A stretch of DNA of 5,885 nt from Streptosporangiaceae bacterium (GCA_030043395.1 JASHXW010000222.1:1-5885); one strand, 5' to 3'. Positions 1-5,231 are shown, numbered from the stretch's first letter. A program made the numbers and translations. Notes: a model not told the origin generated them from the letters alone.

Positions 1-124
1 CGGCGCGGCGGGAGCCAAGCTCGCGCTGCAGCCGTGCCACGAGGTCCATGGCCTCCGGCGTGAGGATCTCGTCGTAGCGGTCCCTGACCGGGCCGAGGAT
101 TTCGATGCCCGCGCCGTAGCTCAT
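1..124 (-). CDS. aceB: Malate synthase, N-terminal fragment (runs off left edge)
   Basis: Read on the minus strand from the ATG at 124-122, the first 41 codons begin MSYGAGIEILGPVRDRYDEI and continue with a stretch reading ILTPEAMDLVARLQRELGSR. This resembles the start of malate synthase A, where a short lead-in is followed by a pattern like 'ILTxEAxxFVxxLxxxFxxRR'. The enzyme condenses glyoxylate with acetyl-CoA to give malate in the glyoxylate shunt, in the cytoplasm. A possible ribosome site (AAGGG, plus-strand 134-138) lies 9 nt upstream of the ATG and supports this start. The catalytic TIM barrel is outside the window, so the call rests on the N-terminal pattern alone. The gene is divergent from hflX; the two share the intergenic region 125-393. 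The frame is open to the left edge. Another protein with a similar N-terminus cannot be excluded. Confidence 0.72.
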   Translation of the reverse strand, partial: MSYGAGIEILGPVRDRYDEILTPEAMDLVARLQRELGSRRA

Positions 125-199
125 AGCTGGCTGCCCTTCGTTGCGCCCGTCCGCTGCCTCGTGACCTTCGATCCTAAGAGTGGCGCATGGCCAGCGCTG

Positions 200-255
200 T
201 GACCATGCCGGGCCCTGACCATGCCGGGCCCTGACCATGCCAGGCCCTGACCATG
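200..255. repeat. 16-bp tandem repeat, 3.5 copies
   Basis: The unit TGACCATGCCGGGCCC occurs at 200-215 and 216-231. A third copy with one change (CCAGGCCC) lies at 232-247, and a half copy (TGACCATG) at 248-255. Each full unit ends in GGGCCC or AGGCCC. The repeat lies between the divergent aceB and hflX starts, about 75 bp upstream of the aceB start and 140 bp upstream of the hflX start. It may be a slippage-prone simple repeat or a set of tandem protein-binding sites; the sequence does not decide. Confidence 0.85.
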
Positions 256-324
256 GCGGCCATGCACCCCTGGCGGGCACATCCAGCAAGCGGAGCTTGT
301 TAAGCAGTAAGGAAAGTATTGAAG

Positions 325-335
325 TGACGACGTCA
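325..335. promoter_or_regulatory. Short inverted repeat, possible operator
   Basis: TGACG and CGTCA flank a single central A, giving an almost perfect 11-bp dyad between the divergent aceB and hflX starts, about 59 bp upstream of the chosen hflX start. Its place next to an AT-rich stretch suits a regulator site. The dyad is short and could be chance; no regulator can be assigned. Confidence 0.25.
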
Positions 336-383
336 GCCCGTCATGGCAGCATCGAGGCACAGCCGAGACACGGCGTGCCGCTC

Positions 384-387
384 AGGA
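384..387 (+). promoter_or_regulatory. Ribosome binding site deciding the hflX start
   Basis: AGGA lies 6 nt upstream of the ATG at 394. The alternative in-frame ATG at 343 has no purine-rich Shine-Dalgarno motif at suitable spacing, and the 17 residues it would add do not look like HflX. This favours 394 as the start. Confidence 0.6.
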
Positions 388-393
388 TGGCAG

Positions 394-1830
394 ATGACAG
401 CAGAATCAGACAATTACGACGGCTACCTCCGCGACGAGCCCGAGGACTATGACCCGGGCCAGCTGGACCTCGAGGACCGCAACGCTCTGCGGCGGGTCGC
501 TGGCTTGTCGACCGAGCTCGAGGACGTCAGTGAGGTCGAGTACCGCGCGCTGCGGCTGGAGCGGGTGGTCCTGCTCGGCGTCTGGACCGACGGCACGCTG
601 GCCATGGCCGAGAACTCGCTCCGCGAGCTGGCACAGCTCGCGCAGACCGCAGGCTCCCAGGTGCTCGATGGCCTGATCCAGCGCCGCGGCCGGCCTGACG
701 CGTCGACCTACGTCGGCGCGGGCAAGGCCAGGGAGCTGGCCGAGCTCGTGGTCGCCACTGGCGCGGACACGGTGATCTGCGACGGCGAGCTCACGCCCGG
801 ACAGCTGCGCAAGCTGGAGGGCGTCGTGCACGTCAAGGTAATCGACCGCACCGCGCTGATCCTGGACATCTTTGCCCAGCACGCCAGGAGCAAGGAAGGA
901 AAGGCCCAGGTCGAGCTCGCCCAGATGCAGTACATGCTGCCCAGGCTGCGCGGCTGGGGCGAATCGCTGTCCAGGCAGGCAGGTGGCCGGGTCGCCGGCG
1001 GTGGCGGCATCGGGACCAGGGGACCTGGCGAGACCAAGATCGAGACCGACCGGCGCCGGATCCGGGCCAGGATTGCCAGGCTGCATCGCGAGATCGGCGA
1101 GATGTCGGTGGGCCGGGAAGTCCAGCGCTCCCAGCGGCGGCGGCGCGAGATCCCTTCCATCGCGATCGCCGGCTACACCAACGCGGGCAAGTCGAGCCTG
1201 CTCAACCGCCTGACCGGGGCGCACGTGCTGGTCGACAACTCGCTGTTCGCCACGCTGGATCCGGCGGTGCGCAAGGCCAGGCTGCCGTCGGGCGCGCCAG
1301 TGACGCTGACAGACACCGTGGGATTCGTCCGGCACCTGCCGCACCAGCTCGTCGAGGCGTTCCGCTCGACGCTGGAGGAAGTGGCGGAGGCGGACCTCAT
1401 CCTGCACGTGGTCGACGGATCGGACGCCGATCCGCGGTCGCAGATCTCAGCGGTGCGCGAGGTGCTCGCCGAGATCGGCGCCGGCGACGTGCCTGAGCTG
1501 GTGGTGTTCAACAAGGCGGACGCCGCCGATCCGATCCTGCTCAAGGGCCTTCAGCTCGCCGAGCCGCAGTCGGTCGTCGTTTCCGCGCGCACCGGCGACG
1601 GGCTGGCTGGCATGCTGGCCGAGATCGAGCGAGTGCTGCCGCGGCCGGGCGCCGAGGTGAGCGTCGTCGTTCCCTACGAGCGCGGCGACCTGCTGGCCAG
1701 GGCGCACTCCGAGGGCGAGGTGCTCCGCGTCGAGCACACCGGGGCGGGTACCGCCCTGACGGCCCGCGTGCCACCTGGGCTGGCAGCCGAGCTGGACCGA
1801 TTTGTGGTAACCGCGGGGCCGCTTAAATAG
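394..1830 (+). CDS. hflX: GTPase HflX, ribosome-splitting/rescue factor
   Basis: This encodes a 478-residue OBG-like (TRAFAC class) GTPase. In the known family, HflX binds the 50S or stalled 70S ribosome, splits 70S ribosomes under stress, and in mycobacteria affects macrolide tolerance. The N-terminal HflX domain carries the actinobacterial signature LRRVAGLSTELEDV and the segment GADTVICDGELTPGQL. A glycine-rich linker with GTRGPGETKIETDRR follows at about residues 197-218, then a helical arm. The G domain is complete: G1 GYTNAGKSS (260-268), G3 DTVGF (307-311), G4 NKAD (373-376) and G5 SAR (397-399). A C-terminal domain follows. The length is normal for actinobacterial HflX. The start at 394 is chosen over 343 on its ribosome site and on the foreign-looking extension. 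The gene appears to stand alone here, without the miaA-dapF neighbours seen upstream in some actinobacteria. No terminator is obvious after the stop. Confidence 0.97.
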   Translation: MTAESDNYDGYLRDEPEDYDPGQLDLEDRNALRRVAGLSTELEDVSEVEYRALRLERVVLLGVWTDGTLAMAENSLRELAQLAQTAGSQVLDGLIQRRGRPDASTYVGAGKARELAELVVATGADTVICDGELTPGQLRKLEGVVHVKVIDRTALILDIFAQHARSKEGKAQVELAQMQYMLPRLRGWGESLSRQAGGRVAGGGGIGTRGPGETKIETDRRRIRARIARLHREIGEMSVGREVQRSQRRRREIPSIAIAGYTNAGKSSLLNRLTGAHVLVDNSLFATLDPAVRKARLPSGAPVTLTDTVGFVRHLPHQLVEAFRSTLEEVAEADLILHVVDGSDADPRSQISAVREVLAEIGAGDVPELVVFNKADAADPILLKGLQLAEPQSVVVSARTGDGLAGMLAEIERVLPRPGAEVSVVVPYERGDLLARAHSEGEVLRVEHTGAGTALTARVPPGLAAELDRFVVTAGPLK

Positions 1831-2094
1831 GGCGTAATGGGCTGCGGCATTCTATCCGGGACATGCGCTCTTTCCGCAAAGCATTGCTGCAATGCATTGC
1901 AGCGGATGTATCTTAGTACGCTTCCCTCGCGCCTCGACGGTTGTGGGGCATTGAGTAGTGCAATAGCGCAACGCAACCGATAAGGTAAGTGGATTCAAGA
2001 CACGTGACGCTGCCGGCGTACCCCAGCGCCCGGCAGAGCGAGCAGCACGCTAGGGTCTCAGGCGTCACGGGGGAGACATGGCAGGTGGGGGTGC
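1831..2094. other. hflX-hutI-like intergenic region, AT-richer than its surroundings
   Basis: No gene is supported in this gap. It is markedly less GC-rich than the coding sequence around it: 1861-1920 has 29 G/C in 60, against 44 in 60 for 2881-2940. It holds a perfect 18-bp palindrome (1886-1903), a small inverted repeat GTCTC/GAGAC (2055-2059 and 2073-2077), and a possible six-codon leader just before the hutI-like start. A weak promoter-like pair, TTGCTG (1884-1889) and TATCTT (1909-1914) with a 19-bp spacer, brackets the palindrome. Confidence 0.6.
1886..1903. promoter_or_regulatory. Perfect 18-bp palindrome, candidate operator
   Basis: GCTGCAATGCATTGCAGC is identical to its reverse complement. 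A second dyad overlaps it: GCATTGC and GCAATGC around a central T at 1881-1895, so the half-site GCATTGC is used more than once. It lies about 190 bp upstream of the hutI-like start and between a weak -35-like TTGCTG and a -10-like TATCTT, which fits an operator for a dimeric repressor. It could also form a hairpin (7-bp stem, TGCA loop) after hflX, but no T-run follows, so a terminator is less likely. Confidence 0.5.
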
Positions 2095-2098
2095 ATGA
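2078..2098 (+). other. Possible six-codon leader overlapping the hutI-like start
   Basis: From the ATG at 2078 the frame reads MAGGGA and stops at TGA 2096-2098, overlapping the ATG of the hutI-like gene (2095-2097) as ATGA. A purine run GGGGGAG lies just upstream but only 2 nt from the ATG, which is close for a ribosome site. This could give translational coupling, or it could be chance. Confidence 0.2.
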
Positions 2099-3357
2099 CA
2101 GCGATCGCGGGCCCAGGGCAACTGGCAGTGAGCCATGGTCGCACGCCGACATTTCGCCTGCTTACCCATATTGGCCGTTTGTGGACTGGCTCAGAAGTAT
2201 GGAGTAATGCGGCAATCCTGGCGCAGGATGACCGCATTGCCTGGGCTGGTCCCATGTCGCAAATTCCGCCCAGCCTTCCTGGTGTCCTTGATGACATCGT
2301 CGATGTCGATCACGTCGAGAACCTCGGCGGCGCGCTGGTCACTCCTGGGCTGATCGACGCGCACACGCATCCGGTCTACGCGGGCAACCGGTGGGCGGAG
2401 CTCTCGATGATGTCAGGTGGGGCATCCAAGGCCGAGGTCGTCGCCGCAGGTGGCGGGGTTGGCTCGACGGTGACGGTGACCAGGGGGACCGACCCCTGGA
2501 CACTGTGCAACCAGGTACGAGGCCGGCTGCGCGACTGGGCCATGACGGGCACCACCACCGTGGAGGCCAAGACCGGTTACCACCTGACTCGAGATGGCGA
2601 GCTCGCCGACGTGCGGCTGCTGCGGTCACTGGAGAACGAGATCGGCATGCCTCGCGTGCACGTGACGTTCCTGGCCGCGCACTCGGTGCCGCCGGAGTAC
2701 TTCGGCCGCCGCCATGACTATGTCAACGCGATCTGCTCCTGGTGCCATGACGCTGCGGCGGCTGGCGCCGACAGCATCGACGTCTACTGCGAAGAGGGCA
2801 GGTTCAGCGAGCGCGAGGCGCGCTGGATCCTGACAGCGGGACGGGCGGCGGGACTTTTGCCGAGACTGCACGCGGGCGGTGACTCGCGGCTCGGTGCCGC
2901 GCAACTGGCCGCTGAGCTAGGCTGCGCATCCGCCGACCTGCTGAACGGGGCCGACGACGATGACGTCGCCGTGCTCGCGAAGGCTGGCGTGACCGCGGTG
3001 GTGTGCCCGGCGAGTAGTTCGGAGACGCGGACGACAGCGCCTGTTCGCGCGCTGCTTGACCGTGGCGCGATGGTGGCACTCGGCACGGGTCACTCGCCGG
3101 GGACCAACGGGATCACGTCCATGCCGCTGGTGATCACCCTCGCGATCGAGAACCTCGGGATGAGCGTCACCGAGGCACTGCGGGCGGCCACCGTGGGCGG
3201 TGCTCATGCGCTGCGGGTCTCTGACCGCGGGACGATGACGGTCGGCAGGCGAGCCGACCTCGTGGCCTGGGACGCTGACCACGAGGGCGCCTTCGCGTGG
3301 TCCTACGGCCTGCGTCCGTACCGGGTGTGGTGCGGCGGGGAACCAGTCACCGAGTGA
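2095..3357 (+). CDS. Imidazolonepropionase (HutI) family amidohydrolase with altered active site
   Basis: This 420-residue protein aligns along its length with HutI, the metal-dependent amidohydrolase that opens 4-imidazolone-5-propanoate in histidine breakdown. Family features are kept in the N-terminal two thirds: DAHTHPVYAGNR (88-99, metal ligands H90 and H92, substrate arginine R99), GGGVGSTVTVTR, EAKTGY (157-162), and AAHSVPPEY with H196. H259 in HAGG matches the third metal histidine. After that the active site departs from the family. The usual E or Q three residues after that histidine is G262. The catalytic histidine of the SADH motif is L282 (SADLL). The metal aspartate of the usual STDxNPG motif is G332 (GTGHSPG), followed by H333. 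The gene may thus encode an enzyme with changed chemistry or a non-catalytic relative, so I withhold the name hutI. No hutH or hutU is visible. The start at 2095 has only a weak GGTGGGG upstream; GTG 2128 is an alternative. The 5' end is AT-richer than the rest. Confidence 0.85.
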   Translation: MTAIAGPGQLAVSHGRTPTFRLLTHIGRLWTGSEVWSNAAILAQDDRIAWAGPMSQIPPSLPGVLDDIVDVDHVENLGGALVTPGLIDAHTHPVYAGNRWAELSMMSGGASKAEVVAAGGGVGSTVTVTRGTDPWTLCNQVRGRLRDWAMTGTTTVEAKTGYHLTRDGELADVRLLRSLENEIGMPRVHVTFLAAHSVPPEYFGRRHDYVNAICSWCHDAAAAGADSIDVYCEEGRFSEREARWILTAGRAAGLLPRLHAGGDSRLGAAQLAAELGCASADLLNGADDDDVAVLAKAGVTAVVCPASSSETRTTAPVRALLDRGAMVALGTGHSPGTNGITSMPLVITLAIENLGMSVTEALRAATVGGAHALRVSDRGTMTVGRRADLVAWDADHEGAFAWSYGLRPYRVWCGGEPVTE

Positions 3358-3358
3358 C

Positions 3359-3376
3359 CACGTCCCGGGGGACGTG
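3359..3376 (+). terminator. Hairpin terminator after the hutI-like gene
   Basis: CACGTCCC and GGGACGTG form a perfect 8-bp inverted repeat with a 2-nt centre (as a real hairpin, a 7-bp stem with a CGGG loop), starting one base after the TGA stop. There is no T-run after it; terminators without a T-tract are common in actinobacteria. It probably separates the hutI-like gene from holA. Confidence 0.6.
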
Positions 3377-3404
3377 CTAGGTCGCTCAAGCCAGGCAGGC
3401 GTGG

Positions 3405-3410
3405 CATGCT
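3405..3410 (+). promoter_or_regulatory. Possible -10 box of a leaderless holA transcript
   Basis: CATGCT ends 6 nt before the holA ATG, the spacing expected when transcription starts at or near the start codon. It matches the actinobacterial TAnnnT form except for the first base. No Shine-Dalgarno motif precedes the ATG, which supports a leaderless start. No good -35 box is seen. Confidence 0.3.
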
Positions 3411-3416
3411 GCGTTC

Positions 3417-4493
3417 ATGGCAACTCAGGTGACTCGGCGCGGCTCAGGTGCCAGCCCAGGTACCGGGCAGGCAGGGCGATCGCCGGTCACAGTCATCGTC
3501 GGCGAGGAGCAGCTGCTCGTCGAGCGTGCGGTTGCCGAGGTTCTTGCCGCGGTAGCCGGCCCGGCTGAGGGAGCTGGCGAGTCCGGTGAAATTTCCGGGG
3601 AGTCCGCGCAGGGCGCAGGCAGCATCGAGTCCGGGGCGGACGTGCACACCGTCAGCGGAGCAGAGCTGGGTTCCGGTGAGCTGTCGATGCTGACTTCGCC
3701 GTCGCTGTTCGGCGGCGAATGCGTCGTGGTCGTCCGCGCGGCCCAGGACGCCAGCACGGCAGTAGCGGGTGAGCTGGCGGAGCTGGCAGGCGCCATGCCG
3801 CCCGACGTGGCCCTGGTGATCACGCACTCCGGAGCGGCCAAGGGCAAGTCGCTGCTAGCCGCGCTCGCCTCCGCCGGAGCCCGCCGCATCGACTGCCCGA
3901 CCATCCGGCGCTTCGGGGAGCGGATGGACTTCCTGCGCGGCGAGCTGGCCAGGTCAGGGCGCAAGGCCGACGATGGCGCCCTGCGAGCGCTGGTCGATGC
4001 TGTCGGCACCGACCTGCGGGACCTGGCCGCTGCCTGCGCTCAGCTCGCTAGCGACACCAGCGGAGTGATCACTGCCCAGGTGGTTGCGCGCTACTTCCGC
4101 GGCAAGGCAGAGGCGAGTGGGTTCAGCGTGGCTGACCGGGCGCTTGAGGGCAACCTGCCCGAGGCGCTCGCCCAGCTCCGCTGGGCGCTGGCGATCGGAA
4201 CCGCGCCCGTCCTGATCACGAGCGCGCTGGCGCGCGGGATCCGCACGCTCGGCCAGGTCGGCACGTCCCGTGGCAAGGGCGCCGATGCCCTGGCGGCCCA
4301 GCTTGGCATGCCCGCTTGGAAGATCGACAAGGTCAGGGAACAACTCCGGGGCTGGACTCCAGACGGCCTGGCCAAAGCGCACTCGGCCGTTGCGCAGGCC
4401 GATGCGGACGTCAAGGGCGAGGGCGTCAGCGCAGGCTACGCGCTGGAGCGGGCGATCCGGGTGATCGTCGCGTCCCGCTCAGCAGGCCACTGA
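3417..4493 (+). CDS. holA: DNA polymerase III subunit delta
   Basis: This 358-residue protein is the delta subunit of the clamp loader, which opens the beta sliding clamp and, with delta-prime and DnaX, loads it on primed DNA. Segments that identify it are the N-terminal strand-helix VTVIVGEEQLLVERAV (24-39), the beta-binding region with LTSPSLFG (92-99), the helical stretch LVDAVGTDLRDLAAACAQL, the YFRGKAEASGFSVADRALEG block (226-245), and the collar-domain WKIDKVREQLRGWTPDGL from residue 301. It lacks a P-loop, as expected for delta. A glycine/serine/glutamate-rich linker (about 48-75) sits between the first helix and the next strand and looks longer than usual for the family. No ribosome site is seen; a leaderless start is possible. 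holA beside rpsT and lepA is a common actinobacterial arrangement. It converges with rpsT. Confidence 0.95.
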   Translation: MATQVTRRGSGASPGTGQAGRSPVTVIVGEEQLLVERAVAEVLAAVAGPAEGAGESGEISGESAQGAGSIESGADVHTVSGAELGSGELSMLTSPSLFGGECVVVVRAAQDASTAVAGELAELAGAMPPDVALVITHSGAAKGKSLLAALASAGARRIDCPTIRRFGERMDFLRGELARSGRKADDGALRALVDAVGTDLRDLAAACAQLASDTSGVITAQVVARYFRGKAEASGFSVADRALEGNLPEALAQLRWALAIGTAPVLITSALARGIRTLGQVGTSRGKGADALAAQLGMPAWKIDKVREQLRGWTPDGLAKAHSAVAQADADVKGEGVSAGYALERAIRVIVASRSAGH

Positions 4494-4554
4494 TCGTGAC
4501 CCTGCAATTGCGCTTCGGCGCTGCACCCGGCTTGCATGACGGACGCAAATCATA

Positions 4555-4599
4555 AAGTGGACGTTTCTCATGCGGAAACCGTATGAGAAACGTCCACTT
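4555..4599. terminator. 45-nt near-perfect hairpin, probable bidirectional terminator or palindromic element
   Basis: The left arm (4555-4575, beginning AAGTGGACGTTTCTCAT) and the right arm (4579-4599, ending ATGAGAAACGTCCACTT) pair over 21 bp with only one G-T wobble, around a 3-nt AAA loop. It starts 61 bp after the holA stop and lies between convergent genes, which fits termination from both sides. Read on the minus strand the stem is followed by TTTATGATTTG, a fair T-rich tail; on the plus strand the tail is weaker. Its lower GC and long, nearly exact stem are also typical of dispersed palindromic elements. Confidence 0.7.
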
Positions 4600-4621
4600 A
4601 CTGAAATAAGTCCGGCGTGCG

Positions 4622-4737
4622 CTGGAATGCGGACGGTTTGTCAGTCGGGCGGGAATGCGGGCGGGTTTGTCAGTCGCGCGGGAATGCGGGCGGGTTTGTC
4701 AGTCGCGCGGGAATGCGGGCGGGTTTGTCAGTCGCGC
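4622..4737. repeat. 29-bp tandem repeat, four copies
   Basis: Three identical 29-bp units occupy 4651-4679, 4680-4708 and 4709-4737; each starts GGGAATGCGGGCGGG and ends TTTGTCAGTCGCGC. A fourth copy with four changes lies before them at 4622-4650. The units follow each other directly with no spacers. Exact identity of three copies points to recent duplication. The 29-bp period is not a multiple of three, which argues against a coding repeat. Confidence 0.92.
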
Positions 4738-4815
4738 AGGAAGTCGGCCGGCCTTTGTCGGAGGAAGGTGGCCGGCCTTTGCTGGTCGCGCGGGAAGGCG
4801 GGCCGTTTGCCCGCC
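4738..4815. repeat. Degenerate continuation of the 29-bp repeat array
   Basis: Three looser copies follow the exact units. They begin AGGAAGTCGGCC (4738), AGGAAGGTGGCC (about 4762) and GGGAAGGCGGGCC (about 4792), each with a downstream TTTG. Two of them carry GGCCGGCC followed by TTTG (4746-4753 and 4770-4777). The last merges into the rpsT terminator, so the terminator may derive from a repeat unit, or the array may have grown from the terminator. Confidence 0.55.
4797..4815 (-). terminator. rpsT terminator hairpin
   Basis: GGCGGGC (4797-4803) and GCCCGCC (4809-4815) form a 7-bp all-GC stem with a 5-nt loop, 9 bp beyond the rpsT stop on the minus strand. Read in the rpsT direction it is followed only by TTCCC, so it is a terminator with a short T-tract or none. 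Confidence 0.65.
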
Positions 4816-4824
4816 ACAGCCTGG

Positions 4825-5094
4825 TCAGTTCTCGTCGAGAGTGACGATGCGCTTGGCCATCGCCGACTTGCGGTTGGCCGCCTGGTTCTTGTGGATGACG
4901 CCCTTGCTGACGGCCTTGTCCAGCTTGACGTAAGCAGCACGCAGAGCGTCGTTGGCCTTCTCGGCGTCGCCAGAGTCCGCGGCCTCGCGGAAACCGCGCA
5001 CCGCGGTCCGCAGCGATGACTTGACGGCCTTGTTGCGCTGCCTGGCCTTCTCGTTCTGCTTGTTGCGCTTGATCTGGGACTTGATGTTTGCCAC
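4825..5094 (-). CDS. rpsT: 30S ribosomal protein S20
   Basis: This encodes an 89-residue basic protein starting [20 protein letters not shown], a signature S20 N-terminus, and containing the conserved [20 protein letters not shown] segment near its end. S20 binds 16S rRNA early in 30S assembly; it is a three-helix bundle. The length is normal for the family (about 86-90). The start codon is GTG (5094-5092), supported by GAGG 7 nt upstream and by the exact family N-terminus. The gene is convergent with holA and divergent from lepA. It has its own promoter, about 100 nt of leader containing a strong hairpin, and a terminator, so it is probably a single-gene transcript. Confidence 0.98.
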   Translation of the reverse strand: MANIKSQIKRNKQNEKARQRNKAVKSSLRTAVRGFREAADSGDAEKANDALRAAYVKLDKAVSKGVIHKNQAANRKSAMAKRIVTLDEN

Positions 5095-5101
5095 GCGAAT
5101 G

Positions 5102-5105
5102 CCTC
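5102..5105 (-). promoter_or_regulatory. Ribosome binding site of rpsT
   Basis: GAGG on the minus strand lies 7 nt upstream of the GTG start codon. It supports the GTG start, for which no in-frame ATG offers an alternative at the family N-terminus. Confidence 0.75.
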
Positions 5106-5129
5106 GCTACGTTTCTGTGATGACCTGGT

Positions 5130-5170
5130 GTGCCCGGCGCGAGCCGTCAGCCTCATGGCGCGCCCGGCAC
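5130..5170 (-). promoter_or_regulatory. Long hairpin in the rpsT leader
   Basis: GTGCCCGGCGCG (5130-5141) and CGCGCCCGGCAC (5159-5170) pair in 11 of 12 positions around a 17-nt loop. In the transcript predicted from the upstream promoter, this hairpin lies in the 5' leader about 35 nt before the GTG start. Ribosomal protein leaders often carry structures for feedback control, so this is a candidate S20 autoregulatory element or attenuator. That role is inferred from position only. Confidence 0.45.
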
Positions 5171-5201
5171 CGTGTGCGGGCATGCGGGCAGCCGAAGAAG
5201 A

Positions 5202-5231
5202 AGGATATCCGAAGCGGGGCCTTGCACTCAA
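5202..5231 (-). promoter_or_regulatory. Promoter of rpsT
   Basis: On the minus strand, TTGAGT (plus 5226-5231) and TATCCT (plus 5202-5207) are separated by 18 bp. This agrees with the actinobacterial housekeeping sigma pattern TTGAnn and TAnnnT. Transcription would start near 5195, giving a leader of about 100 nt. Confidence 0.55.

Larger units (their letters stand above)
125..393. other. aceB-hflX divergent intergenic region
   Basis: No gene is supported here. Besides the 16-bp tandem repeat (200-255), the region holds a weak dyad CAAGC-GGA-GCTTG at 287-299 and a dyad TGACG-A-CGTCA at 325-335, inside a locally AT-rich stretch (about 297-327) where promoters would be expected. I could not identify a clean pair of -35 and -10 boxes for either gene. 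TTGTTA (297-302) and TATTGA (317-322) are only 14 bp apart, which is too short for a convincing promoter. Confidence 0.6.
4494..4824. other. holA-rpsT convergent intergenic region
   Basis: These 331 bp between two converging genes hold no supportable gene. Open frames across them are made by the 29-bp repeat, which shifts frame with each copy. The contents are a small GCGC-TTCG-GCGC hairpin (4510-4521), the 45-nt hairpin (4555-4599), the repeat array (4622-4815), and the rpsT terminator (4797-4815). Confidence 0.75.

Noticed and set aside
343..393. Upstream in-frame ATG extending hflX by 17 residues
   Set aside because: There is no ribosome site, and the extension does not resemble HflX; the ATG at 394 has AGGA at a good distance.
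406..1407. Long minus-strand open frame of 333 codons opposite hflX
   Set aside because: It is an antisense frame of a high-GC gene; hflX has complete GTPase motifs and the antisense product matches no family I recognise.
1989..2207. Plus-strand open frame of 72 codons before and across the hutI-like start
   Set aside because: It overlaps the start of a well-supported gene, with unfamiliar protein content and no ribosome site.
4510..4521. GCGC-TTCG-GCGC hairpin as the holA terminator
   Set aside because: The stem is only 4 bp; the tetraloop is favourable, but the 45-nt hairpin just downstream is a far stronger candidate.
4555..4599. Insertion sequence end or complete miniature transposon
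   Set aside because: The two arms are only 3 nt apart, there is no transposase and no clear target-site duplication; a hairpin terminator or palindromic element fits better.
4622..4815. CRISPR-like array (repeat length 29 bp)
   Set aside because: The units are directly adjacent with no spacers, and no cas gene is present.
4570..5019. Plus-strand open frame of 149 codons with repeated CQSR/AGMRAGLS-like peptides
   Set aside because: It is produced by the 29-bp tandem repeat and runs antisense into rpsT; it has no recognisable domain or ribosome site.
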